39,472 nt of DNA from Oscillospiraceae bacterium (GTDB taxonomy: Bacteria > Bacillota > Clostridia > Oscillospirales > Ruminococcaceae), in assembly GCA_022769565.1 (NCBI GenBank), contig JALEJQ010000028.1, forward strand, positions 1-39,472. Direction: 5' to 3'. Shown here piece by piece: positions 31,131 to 38,574 of this stretch. The position numbers and the translations under genes were made by a program. The notes beneath the pieces are model-generated. The model had not been told where the DNA came from, made no database searches, and saw only the letters and a list, made by a program, of their open reading frames with translations. Every line of letters begins with the position of its first letter. Within the stretch, counting starts at the first letter, position 1.

Positions 31131-31178
31131 AAAAAAGGCGTTATCCGCTCCAAAAAGAACGGATAACGCCTTTTTTTA
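31131..31178. terminator. Bidirectional terminator between the rhomboid-like and dehydrogenase genes
   Basis: GGCGTTATCCG (31137-31147) pairs with CGGATAACGCC (31160-31170). The stem has A6 before it and T7 after it, so both convergent genes can end here. Confidence 0.9.
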
Positions 31179-31190
31179 TTGTTCAGCAAA

Positions 31191-32402
31191 TTATTTTCCG
31201 TAATAAGCCGTTTTGAGCAGCTCTTTAAGCTCCTCTTCCTTTACAAGACGGGGATTTGCGGCAATGTCACGGTCATCTGCGGCTCTTGCGGACATAACGG
31301 GGATAAGGTTAAGGTATGTGGCTTCTTCTGCGCCTGCCTCCTTAAAGGTCTTGGGTGCGCCTATCTTTTCCATAAGCTCGTTTACTGCGGAAATAAGGCT
31401 GTTTACGCCTTCTTCAGCAGTTGCGGCAGGAAGTCCTAAATATGCTGCTATCTTGCGGTATCTTTCGGGAGCCGACTGCTTGCCGTACTTAGGCCAAGCC
31501 ATATCGGAACCTTCCGCCTTGCTGTTGTATTCAATGGTATATGGGAGAAGAACTGCGTCTGCAAGTCCCTTTGAAATGCCTATTTCTGCGCTTACGCTGT
31601 GGGAAAGTGCGCTGTTTACGCCGCAGAGGGTGCTTTCATAAGCCATACCTGCAATTGCGGCGGCGTTGTGCATTTTTTCCCTTGCCTTATGATCCTCCGA
31701 ACCGTTTTTGCAGGCACGGGGAAGATAGTTGAAGGCCATTTTTATTGCGTGTAGAGCGAAAGCGTCGGTATAATCGGAATTGAGAAGTGAAGCATAGGCT
31801 TCAACAGCGTGTGCAAGCACCTCAAGACCGTGAACGGCGGCAGAATCGTCAGAAGCGGAATAAGCAAAGCCGCAGTCGGTAATTGCAACATCGGGCTTTA
31901 TGCCGCAGTCTGCAAGGTGGTACTTGACGTTTGCCTCCTTGTCGCAGATAACGGCGGAAGAGGTGATCTCTGTGCCCGAGCCGGATGTGGTGGGGATGCA
32001 AACTATTTTCAGCTTTTTTTCATACTTTCCGCAGTTGTATTTGTCTGCAATTTCAGCAAGTGTCTTTTCGGGGTTGGAGTAAAGCGCAGCCATTGCCTTT
32101 GCAATGTCCATAACGTTTCCTCCGCCGAGAGCGATGACCGTATCAGGGCGGAAGGAGCGCATAACATCCAGTCCTCTGTACACGGAAACGGTATCTGCGC
32201 AGGGATCAACATCATAAAAAACGTCAACAACGGGAGCGCATTCGTTCTTTTCAAGGTAATAGTTAAGTCTGTCCATGAAGCCGTCTTTAATGCTGTCACG
32301 GTCGGTAACCACAACTACCCTGTGAATATCCGGCATTTTGGCAAGATACTGGACTGCTCCGGGCATATAGTAGATTTTCTCAGGAAGATTTAATAACTGC
32401 AT
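31191..32402 (-). CDS. Iron-type alcohol dehydrogenase homologue with altered metal ligands
   Basis: The 403-residue protein has the group III alcohol dehydrogenase fold: the NAD(P)-binding IALGGGNVMDIAKAMA near residue 90 (usually GGGS) and PTTSGSGTEITSSAVI near 137. Aligned with E. coli FucO by eye, the four metal ligands D194/H198/H263/H277 become E194, H198, S264 and K278 (HGLEVLAHAVEAY; GVNSALSHSV; ISKGLADAVLLP). An upstream ATG (32426) exists, but AAGGAGATCGCT fits ATG 32402 (MQLLNLPEKIYY). The protein may bind another metal, none, or act in a different reaction. A promoter and a Rex-like box lie upstream. Confidence 0.85.
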   Translation of the reverse strand: MQLLNLPEKIYYMPGAVQYLAKMPDIHRVVVVTDRDSIKDGFMDRLNYYLEKNECAPVVDVFYDVDPCADTVSVYRGLDVMRSFRPDTVIALGGGNVMDIAKAMAALYSNPEKTLAEIADKYNCGKYEKKLKIVCIPTTSGSGTEITSSAVICDKEANVKYHLADCGIKPDVAITDCGFAYSASDDSAAVHGLEVLAHAVEAYASLLNSDYTDAFALHAIKMAFNYLPRACKNGSEDHKAREKMHNAAAIAGMAYESTLCGVNSALSHSVSAEIGISKGLADAVLLPYTIEYNSKAEGSDMAWPKYGKQSAPERYRKIAAYLGLPAATAEEGVNSLISAVNELMEKIGAPKTFKEAGAEEATYLNLIPVMSARAADDRDIAANPRLVKEEELKELLKTAYYGK

Positions 32403-32449
32403 AGCGATCTCCTTTTTATCAACCAAAAATTAAAGTACGAAGGTCAACA

Positions 32450-32467
32450 TTGTTAATTTTATGTCAA
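32450..32467. promoter_or_regulatory. Rex-like operator candidate
   Basis: TTGTTAATTTTATGTCAA resembles the redox regulator Rex site TTGTTAANNNNTTAACAA: the left half is perfect and the right half matches 4 of 7. It lies at the predicted transcription start of the dehydrogenase gene. Rex control of alcohol dehydrogenases is well known in clostridia. The weak right half makes this tentative. Confidence 0.3.
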
Positions 32468-32471
32468 TCTA

Positions 32472-32500
32472 ATTGTACCATAACCGCCCTTCACAGTCAA
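32472..32500 (-). promoter_or_regulatory. Promoter of the dehydrogenase gene
   Basis: On the minus strand TTGACT (32500-32495) and TACAAT (32477-32472) are 17 bp apart, 70 bp upstream of the chosen start. Confidence 0.75.
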
Positions 32501-32567
32501 TTAATCGTATGTCAAATCGGAGTGAACCTTTTGCAATTTTTATAGTTAAACTGCACAATGAGGTCAA

Positions 32568-35500
32568 TTAATCGTAATAATATTGAAAATAGGGGTCGTC
32601 GGGGTTGTAATTTTCGGGAAGAGAAGCGTCCGGGAATTCCTCGTCAACGGGAACTTCCCCTGTTCCGCCGCTTAAAGGCTGACCGTTTTCCGAGCCGTAG
32701 CCGTCGCCGAAGCAGGAATATCCGCATTGTGCGAAATACTTTTTAACGCCGTTTGCGATAGCCTGAGCAAAATTCTTCTGATGTGATTCGTCGGCGAGCG
32801 CCATAGCCTCCGAATAGTTTGTAACATACGCCGTTTCCACAAGTATTGAGGGGAAATCCTGCTGCAGCGTTACCCAGAAGTAGTTGTATTTTGCACCCCT
32901 GTCGCCGTTGCCGTCGGAATGGACGTTGTTCAGCAGATATTTTCCAAGCTCTGCGGAAACGTATTTGGCAAGCGGCTGTGAGAAGGGCGTGAAATAGTAC
33001 GCCTCCGAGCCTGTTGCCGACTCGCTTCCTGCGGCGTTGCAGTGGACGGAAATGAACATATCGGGGTTATACTGCCTTGCATAAGCGGAGCGGTTTTCCG
33101 TTTCGTAGGTCTCGCTTTCCGTTTTGAAGCGGATAACGTTTGCACCCTCCGATTCAAGTATTGCGGTAAGGTATTTTGCAATGGCAAGGTTGGCTTCCTG
33201 CTCCTTGATATGACCTACTGCGCCGGGGTCGAAAGCACTTTTGCCCGTATATCCGTGACCCGGGTCAATAACTATGGTAGCACCGCTTATTCCGCTGCGG
33301 CAGCCGTTAAAGCGGAAGGTAAGGTTGCCCTCACCGTCATAAGAAGCCGTTACGCCGGAGAAAATACCTGCCTGACGGAAGGTAAGGGAGAGAGACGCCC
33401 TGTTGTTTTCTCCCGATTGTGAAACGCTCCATGTTCCCGTGGTGAAAACTGCACTGTCGGGGAAGGTCAGGTCGCCTGCGGAAACTGCCGTGATATAGTC
33501 AAAGGTAATGGTCATTCCCGAAGCGTCAAAGGAGGAAACATAGTATCCGCCGTTGTCGCCATCGCCGTAGGACTGACCGTTATAGCTTATTGCAAAGGGT
33601 ATTTTCTCGGCTGTTTTCAGCTTTATTACCGTGTCGGTGCCGTCCTTGTAAACGGAAGTTACCGAAATGGGGTTGCTGCCGAGAGGTCTGTTTTCAAGAA
33701 CGGATACAGCCGAGGTCTTGATGCGCTTGCCCGAATTGGTAAGGTAGTAGTCGGTGCCGCCGTAATTGACGGTGTTGACGATATAATCAAGGGTACCTGC
33801 AGGGAGCCTTGCCATATCGGGGGTGGGTGCGGTGTCGGTAGTCTTTGCGTCATATACCATAGTATTGTCATTGTTTACCATAAGCAGACTGCCGCTGAAG
33901 TCGTTAGGCACTTCCGCAACGGCGTTGACAATAATGTGTGCGCCCGTCCTTGTTTCGTTAATATCGCCCGTGTCAGTGGGGTAGGTGCCGTAAAATTCAA
34001 CGGTTCCAAGGTCTGTTTCCTGACCCTTTACGCCTTCGGGAGCGGTGTATCTGCCAACATACTTGGTATAGCTGGAGTTGGGGTCAAGCTCGTCAAGCTG
34101 TCCGTCAACTTCCTTAAGGGTAACGCTTTTTTCGTTGACCTTAGCCGTTACAATTGAGCCTTTGTACGCAATTGCGCTGAGAGAAACGGTGGATTCTCCG
34201 TCTATGCGCATAGTTCCCTCAGAGGGCGAAACGCTTTTCAGCACATTTACCGTCCTTGTTATTTTATATGTAATTATCTTTGCTTTATTCTGGAATTTAA
34301 AGGTATTTACTCCCACTTTAAGATCCTCGGTGAAGTAGAAACGTCCCGCTTCGTTCAGTTCGATCTCCTTGCCCTGATAGTAAACGGGGAAATTGGGGTC
34401 GAAGGAGCCTGCAAAAATAACGGTGGGTTCTTCCGTCTTGAAGGTAGTCTTGGTAGGGAGTGTCATTTCCAGCTCGCTGTTAAGGCCTTCAAGGTCAATT
34501 GTATCATCGTAGTGCTTTATAAGAGCGGTGGTGGAATCCATCATATTTGTTTCAAGCGCCGAAAGGGAGTTGAAAGCGCTGCCGCCGTAAGCCGAAAGCT
34601 CCGAAGCCTCAATGACCTGCTTAACAAGCTCATCGGGAGAACCCCAGCCCTCGGAATCGGTGCAGATATGCTCATTCATATGGTGAACAAACAAAGGTAT
34701 GCCGTTTTTGTCGGCAACGTCATTCCACCATTTGGTTATTTCTCCGAAAGGCTCATTGCTGTCGGAGCGTGAACCCTCCGCTTTGAGCATAATAAAGTCC
34801 GCAAAGCCCTTTTCGATATATCCGAGGGTATCCGAGTAGCCGTCAGTAAGGGCTTCAAAGTCCACGCTTGTACCGGAGCCCTTTTCATCGGTCTCATAGT
34901 TTGCCCATACGTCATTTATGGAAATGCCTACGGGTACAGTGTTGTTTGTTTTTCTCACAGCCTTTGCCGCAAGGGAGAAAACGTAAGCGCCGTTGTCCCG
35001 AAGCCAGTTTGTAAAGCCGATACCCGAACCGTTTTCAATGTAATCTCCAAGTGAAACGTTGGACTTTGAAGAATAGTAGCCGTCCAGGATAATGCCGTCA
35101 ACGGGATATTTAACTGTAAAGGTATGTACCCTTAGTGCCAGATAATCTATTCTTTCCTGCAAAGAAACATTCTCAAAGCTTTTCAGCACAGCGTCAATGC
35201 TGAAGGTGAGATAGACGTAAAAACCACGTTCCTGCGCAGCGTTCACAAGGTACTCCACCTCGTCGCAGGACACAGTTTCGTTAACATCATCACTGTAAAG
35301 CAGTTCGCCATTACAGTCTGTATTTATAACAACGGCGTTGAGCCTGTTCTCCTCCGCAGAATCAAGCAGGCTTCCTGCTTCTTCAAGCAGTTCTTCTTCC
35401 GTTTTTTCGGAGCCGTCCTCATGGGGAGCGGCAAAATCCGTACCCGGTGTTATGTAAACTCCTCTCAGCTCCGAGGGGAAGCTGAACATAGCTGTATATT

Positions 35501-35672
35501 CCGGCTCGGTAAACGCAGGCAGTTCCTCGTCCCGATTAATATCCTCCTGGGGAGCGATAACCACAACGTTTTCTTCTTCCTCGGCAAATGCTGACAAAGC
35601 GCCTCCCGAAAAGGTCATACTCAGCGCCATAGCCACCGCCGCCGCAGTTATTCGCAGAAATTTTCCTTTCAA
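32568..35672 (-). CDS. Secreted GHL10-like / N-acetylmuramoyl-L-alanine amidase fusion
   Basis: The 1034-residue protein starts at TTG 35672, 9 nt after GAGGAG. It has a Sec signal peptide (KGKFLRITAAAVAMALSMTF, cleavage likely after AFA-30). A glycosyl-hydrolase-like 10 (DUF187) barrel spans about residues 65-400 (LRGVYITPG, VDGIILDGYY, PVGISINDVWANYE). A beta-rich middle (~410-790) of Ig/SH3-like segments follows. A C-terminal amidase_3 domain begins near 797 with zinc ligands in DPGHG (H806), EQEANL (E824), SVHCNA (H877) and catalytic VETAYVTN (E946). The tail is acidic and Tyr-rich. It probably remodels cell-wall peptidoglycan outside the membrane. No LPXTG, SLH or dockerin is seen. Confidence 0.88.
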   Translation of the reverse strand: MKGKFLRITAAAVAMALSMTFSGGALSAFAEEEENVVVIAPQEDINRDEELPAFTEPEYTAMFSFPSELRGVYITPGTDFAAPHEDGSEKTEEELLEEAGSLLDSAEENRLNAVVINTDCNGELLYSDDVNETVSCDEVEYLVNAAQERGFYVYLTFSIDAVLKSFENVSLQERIDYLALRVHTFTVKYPVDGIILDGYYSSKSNVSLGDYIENGSGIGFTNWLRDNGAYVFSLAAKAVRKTNNTVPVGISINDVWANYETDEKGSGTSVDFEALTDGYSDTLGYIEKGFADFIMLKAEGSRSDSNEPFGEITKWWNDVADKNGIPLFVHHMNEHICTDSEGWGSPDELVKQVIEASELSAYGGSAFNSLSALETNMMDSTTALIKHYDDTIDLEGLNSELEMTLPTKTTFKTEEPTVIFAGSFDPNFPVYYQGKEIELNEAGRFYFTEDLKVGVNTFKFQNKAKIITYKITRTVNVLKSVSPSEGTMRIDGESTVSLSAIAYKGSIVTAKVNEKSVTLKEVDGQLDELDPNSSYTKYVGRYTAPEGVKGQETDLGTVEFYGTYPTDTGDINETRTGAHIIVNAVAEVPNDFSGSLLMVNNDNTMVYDAKTTDTAPTPDMARLPAGTLDYIVNTVNYGGTDYYLTNSGKRIKTSAVSVLENRPLGSNPISVTSVYKDGTDTVIKLKTAEKIPFAISYNGQSYGDGDNGGYYVSSFDASGMTITFDYITAVSAGDLTFPDSAVFTTGTWSVSQSGENNRASLSLTFRQAGIFSGVTASYDGEGNLTFRFNGCRSGISGATIVIDPGHGYTGKSAFDPGAVGHIKEQEANLAIAKYLTAILESEGANVIRFKTESETYETENRSAYARQYNPDMFISVHCNAAGSESATGSEAYYFTPFSQPLAKYVSAELGKYLLNNVHSDGNGDRGAKYNYFWVTLQQDFPSILVETAYVTNYSEAMALADESHQKNFAQAIANGVKKYFAQCGYSCFGDGYGSENGQPLSGGTGEVPVDEEFPDASLPENYNPDDPYFQYYYD

Positions 35673-35702
35673 ATCAATGATCTCCTCTTTTGTATCGTGC
35701 AA

Positions 35703-35940
35703 AATGCGTTCATTTATCTATATATAATTACATTTTATACTATTTTACAAGATTTTGCAAGGGGTTAGCGAAAATTTGCGAAAAAAGCGAAAATTTAAGA
35801 AAAAAGCTGTATTTTAAGCCGGAATATGTGTAAAGAATAATTGCTTTACATTGATTTGGCGTTATATCCGAATAAAACTGTAAGATATGGAGATACTTTA
35901 TACATCAAATTTTCAAACGGCAGATACGGAGAGGAACGCA
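35703..35940. other. Divergent intergenic region between the amidase and the TSUP pair
   Basis: The region is AT-rich with a run of AAATTTAAGAAAAAAG-like sequence and no gene. A weak minus-strand promoter is possible (TTGTAA, 18 bp, TATATA). No clear plus-strand promoter is seen for the TSUP pair. Confidence 0.4.
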
Positions 35941-36306
35941 ATGAAAACAAAAGAAAAGGGAAAACTGTATTTTTCTGCACTGGGAGCGGCAACAGGGCTT
36001 GCAAACGGTCTGTTCGGCTCCGGGGGAGGGATAATTGCCGTTCCGATGCTGCAGAGATCGGGAATGAAAGCCAAGGAATCCCACGCAGCTTCTTTGGCGC
36101 TGACATTGCCGCTGTCAATAGTGTCGGCGATATTTTATGCGGCAAAGGGAACATTTGGTATAAGCGACGCCGTTCCGCTTATACCATTCGGACTTGCAGG
36201 AGCGGTCGTTGGCAGTCTGCTGCTGAAAAAAATATCCGTAAAATGGCTCAAACGGATATTCGGAGTGTTCCTTATTATTGCCGGAGGAAGGATGATACTG
36301 AGTTGA
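35941..36306 (+). CDS. Half-size TauE/SafE (TSUP) membrane protein, first half
   Basis: The 121-residue protein has four predicted helices and one TSUP repeat: FSALGAATGLANGLFGSGGGIIAVPML at residues 10-36, SHAASLALTLPLSIVSAIFYA, then SDAVPLIPFGLAGAVVGSLLLKK and FGVFLIIAGGRMIL. Full-length TSUP transporters of sulfite, sulfoacetate and related anions are about 240-260 residues with two such repeats. The start is ATG 35941, after GGAGAGGAACGCA. Its TGA stop overlaps the next start as TTGA. It is likely to pair with the next gene's product in a heterodimer. The anion is unknown. Confidence 0.85.
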   Translation: MKTKEKGKLYFSALGAATGLANGLFGSGGGIIAVPMLQRSGMKAKESHAASLALTLPLSIVSAIFYAAKGTFGISDAVPLIPFGLAGAVVGSLLLKKISVKWLKRIFGVFLIIAGGRMILS

Positions 36307-36668
36307 TACAGCTTTACGCCGCCGCATTTCTCACGGGTATATTCGCCGCAATGGGCGTTGGCGGAGGGATGATACTCATTATCTACCTTACCTTTTTTGC
36401 AGGCTTTACCCAACTTGAAGCGCAGGGGATAAACCTTGTGTACTTTATTCCGGTGGCACTTCTTTCGGTCATTATCCATACAAAAAATAAGCTTATCAGC
36501 TGGAAGAAGATACTGCCGTCACTTGTTGCTGGAACAGCTGCAGCTGCGGCAGGAGCGTGGGCGGCAGCATTTATAGGTTCTGATATGCTGAAAAAGATAT
36601 TCGGGGGATTTATACTTATCATAGGCATAAAGGAACTGCTATTTAAAGAATCCAACAGCGAAGCATAA
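36303..36668 (+). CDS. Half-size TauE/SafE (TSUP) membrane protein, second half
   Basis: The protein is also 121 residues and gives a second TSUP repeat: LYAAAFLTGIFAAMGVGGGMILIIYL, INLVYFIPVALLSVIIH, ILPSLVAGTAAAAAGAWAAA, and the C-terminal FGGFILIIGIKELLF. It starts at TTG 36303, sharing TTGA with the previous stop and preceded by GGAAGGATG. The two genes therefore encode equal halves with translational coupling, not a frameshifted full-length gene. Each half has its own glycine-rich GSGGG or GVGGG loop. The last codons (SNSEA-stop) lie inside the third copy of the 3'-end repeat. Confidence 0.83.
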   Translation: MIQLYAAAFLTGIFAAMGVGGGMILIIYLTFFAGFTQLEAQGINLVYFIPVALLSVIIHTKNKLISWKKILPSLVAGTAAAAAGAWAAAFIGSDMLKKIFGGFILIIGIKELLFKESNSEA

Positions 36669-36711
36669 CGGGATTCCAAGAACCCTTTGGAATCCAGTTA
36701 TGCTTCGCTGT
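36655..36711 (+). repeat. Copy 3 of the 3'-end repeat, fused to the TSUP stop
   Basis: ACAGCGAAGCATAACGGGAT then TCCAA pairs with TTGGAATCCAGTTATGCTTCGCTGT, giving a nearly perfect hairpin of about 24 bp with a small loop. The ACAGCGAAGC-GATAA-GGGATTCC core matches copies at 27332 and 690-793. It contains the stop codon of the second TSUP gene and probably ends that transcript or blocks its 3' decay. Confidence 0.8.
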
Positions 36712-36736
36712 CTTGTTTCAGATTTGGGGAACGCTA

Positions 36737-36765
36737 TTGCTTTTCTTTGCTTCTTATAGTATAAT
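36737..36765 (+). promoter_or_regulatory. Promoter of the isomerase/ThuA operon
   Basis: TTGCTT (36737-36742) and TATAAT (36760-36765) are 17 bp apart, 33 bp before the isomerase start codon. Confidence 0.7.
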
Positions 36766-36798
36766 TATCTTGCAATTCCATTTTTAAGGAGTTTATTT

Positions 36799-37608
36799 AT
36801 GAAACTGTCCGTTTTTTATCATCATATCTGCGAGGCGGCTTCTCAGCGCAATATGTCCGTTGATGCTGTTCTTGAAAAGGTGCGTTCCTTCGGTATTTCC
36901 TGCGTTGAATGCGATATAGGCGACCTGCGCTCGGGTGAGGTGTCCGTGCTGCTGAAAAAGCACGGCTTCGGTATTTCTTCCGTTTACGGGTTCTACGATT
37001 TTGTTTCCTCTCCCGACGGCTTTGCAGGCTTTGAGCATTGTGACATTGCTGCGGAGGTCGGTGCGGACAAGGTAATGATAATTCCCGGCTTTTACAGCGC
37101 CGCTGACCCCGGTACAAGGGAGCGTGAGCGTGAAAATATGCTTAAAGGTATGTGGAAAATGTGCGCTTATGCCGAAAAAAGGGGGCTTACTCCAACTGTT
37201 GAGGATTTTGATGATTTTAATAGCCCTATTTCCACTGCCGAGGGTATGAAGTGGTTTGCAGACCGTATCCCAAATCTGAAAATAACCTTTGATACGGGAA
37301 ATTTTATGTATTCTGCCCAGTCGGAGGTATACGCATTCGAGCTGCTTAAAGATAAGATAGTTCACGTTCACTGCAAGGACCGCAGCATGACACCCGATGA
37401 ACGCTGCGAAATGAAATGCGCTGTTGACGGCACGGAAATGTACGCCTGTCCCGTTGGCTTTGGCTGTGTGGCAGTTGCGGAAACGGTACGGGAGCTTGAA
37501 CGGTCGGGTTACGGCGGATTTTACGTTATAGAGCATTACGGCGCATACGACCAGCTTGGGTTTATTGAGCGTTCTGCGGAAAATCTGAAAGGAATGGCTG
37601 AAAAATGA
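36799..37608 (+). CDS. Sugar phosphate isomerase/epimerase (AP-endonuclease-2 TIM barrel)
   Basis: The 269-residue protein fits the xylose-isomerase-like TIM barrel. Conserved metal-site segments include VEDFDDFNSPISTAEGMKWF near residue 135 (the Glu ligand in VED), ITFDTGNFMY near 158 (Asp), VHVHCKDRS near 188 (His), and VIEHYGAYDQ near 242 (the last Glu). Members interconvert or oxidise inositols, keto-sugars or hydroxypyruvate. The start is ATG 36799, after AAGGAG. It overlaps the ThuA gene by four bases (ATGA), so the two probably act on the same sugar. The specific substrate is not clear. Confidence 0.88.
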   Translation: MKLSVFYHHICEAASQRNMSVDAVLEKVRSFGISCVECDIGDLRSGEVSVLLKKHGFGISSVYGFYDFVSSPDGFAGFEHCDIAAEVGADKVMIIPGFYSAADPGTRERERENMLKGMWKMCAYAEKRGLTPTVEDFDDFNSPISTAEGMKWFADRIPNLKITFDTGNFMYSAQSEVYAFELLKDKIVHVHCKDRSMTPDERCEMKCAVDGTEMYACPVGFGCVAVAETVRELERSGYGGFYVIEHYGAYDQLGFIERSAENLKGMAEK

Positions 37609-38306
37609 TAAGGGTAACTGTCTGGAACGAATTTGTACACGAGCGTGAATATGAAGGCATAAGGCAGGTCTATCCCGACGGAATTCACGGCTGCATTGCA
37701 GGATTTCTCGGCGCAGCAAGCGATATATCCGTCCGCTGCGCTACTCTTGATATGCCGGGGCAGGGTATTTCCGGGGAAATCCTTGCAGACACCGATGTTC
37801 TCATATGGTGGGGACACGCCCGTCACGAGGAAGTGACCGATGAAAACGTCCGTCTTATACGGGATAACGTGCTTTCGGGAATGGGACTTATCGCCCTGCA
37901 CTCTGCTCATTTCAGCAAGGTGATGAAAGCTCTTCTCGGCACCTCAATGACCCTGCGCTGGAGAAACGGCGACAGCGAAAAGCTGTGGTGTACGGCTCCT
38001 TATCACCCCATTGCCGCAGGTGTACCCGAATGTATCGAGATACCCCGTGAGGAAATGTACGGCGAATTTTTCGATATTCCCAAGCCCGACGATGTGGTCT
38101 TCACAGGCTGGTTCAAGGGCGGCGAGGTGTTCAGAAGCGGCTGCACCTTTACCCGTGGAATGGGAAAGATATTCTATTTTCAGCCGGGACATGAGGAATA
38201 TCCCGTATACCATATGCCGGAAATACAGCGCATAATCACCAACGCTGTACGCTGGGCGGCGCCTTCGGTAAGGCTTTCTTCTCCTCCTCAATGCACAGAA
38301 TGCTGA
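37605..38306 (+). CDS. ThuA-domain protein
   Basis: The 233-residue protein fits the ThuA/class I glutamine amidotransferase-like fold. VTVWNEFVHEREYEGIRQVYPDGIHG is at the N-terminus, VLIWWGHARHEEVTDENV near residue 67, MGLIALHSAHFSKVMKALLG near 93, and HPIAAGVPECIEIP followed by EMYGEFFDIP near 127-150. ThuA proteins take part in 3-keto-disaccharide (trehalose-type) use; their exact chemistry is unclear. It starts at ATG 37605 inside the isomerase gene. The pairing with a sugar isomerase supports a common keto-sugar route. No oxidoreductase or transporter for it is in the window. Confidence 0.88.
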   Translation: MIRVTVWNEFVHEREYEGIRQVYPDGIHGCIAGFLGAASDISVRCATLDMPGQGISGEILADTDVLIWWGHARHEEVTDENVRLIRDNVLSGMGLIALHSAHFSKVMKALLGTSMTLRWRNGDSEKLWCTAPYHPIAAGVPECIEIPREEMYGEFFDIPKPDDVVFTGWFKGGEVFRSGCTFTRGMGKIFYFQPGHEEYPVYHMPEIQRIITNAVRWAAPSVRLSSPPQCTEC

Positions 38307-38332
38307 TATTCAGAAAAAATTTCAAAAAACCC

Positions 38333-38361
38333 TTGACAAAGCATTTCTAAAGTGATATAAT
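38333..38361 (+). promoter_or_regulatory. Consensus promoter of tRNA-Arg
   Basis: TTGACA (38333-38338) and TATAAT (38356-38361) are 17 bp apart, both perfect. Initiation near 38368 precedes the tRNA by about 14 bp. Confidence 0.9.
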
Positions 38362-38381
38362 TATTTATGCTGATTGGGAAT

Positions 38382-38458
38382 GCGTTGCTAGCTCAGCTGG
38401 ATAGAGTGACTGGCTACGAACCAGTAGGTCAGGGGTTCGAGTCCCTTGCAGCGCACCA
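38382..38458 (+). tRNA. tRNA-Arg (anticodon ACG), CCA encoded
   Basis: The acceptor arm GCGTTGC pairs with GCAGCGC (one G-T), followed by the discriminator A and CCA. The D arm holds TAGCTCAGCTGGATAGAG, the anticodon stem-loop is ACTGG-CTACGAA-CCAGT with ACG at 38416-38418, and the T arm reads AGGGG-TTCGAGT-CCCTT. This reads CGN arginine codons after A34-to-inosine conversion. Confidence 0.96.
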
Positions 38459-38465
38459 AATGCGG

Positions 38466-38494
38466 TCGCCTTGCTTTTGCAGGGCGATTTTTTT
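38466..38494 (+). terminator. Terminator of tRNA-Arg
   Basis: TCGCCTTGC pairs with GCAGGGCGA (one G-T) around a TTTT loop, followed by seven T. It starts 8 bp after the CCA end. Confidence 0.9.
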
Positions 38495-38516
38495 ATTTAC
38501 TTGATTTTGGTTGAAA

Positions 38517-38553
38517 TAAAAATCCGCATACAGGTATTTCCCGTATGCGGATT
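38517..38553 (-). terminator. Terminator of the aldolase gene
   Basis: On the minus strand AATCCGCATAC pairs with GTATGCGGATT around an 11-nt loop, followed by TTTAT. It begins 22 bp past the aldolase stop. Confidence 0.8.
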
Positions 38554-38574
38554 CAATTTTTTAACAAATTAATT

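Noticed and set aside
35887-36668. A single frameshifted TSUP gene
   Set aside because: Both halves are complete single repeats of equal length, each with its own ribosome site, joined by a TTGA overlap. This fits two genes better than a broken one.
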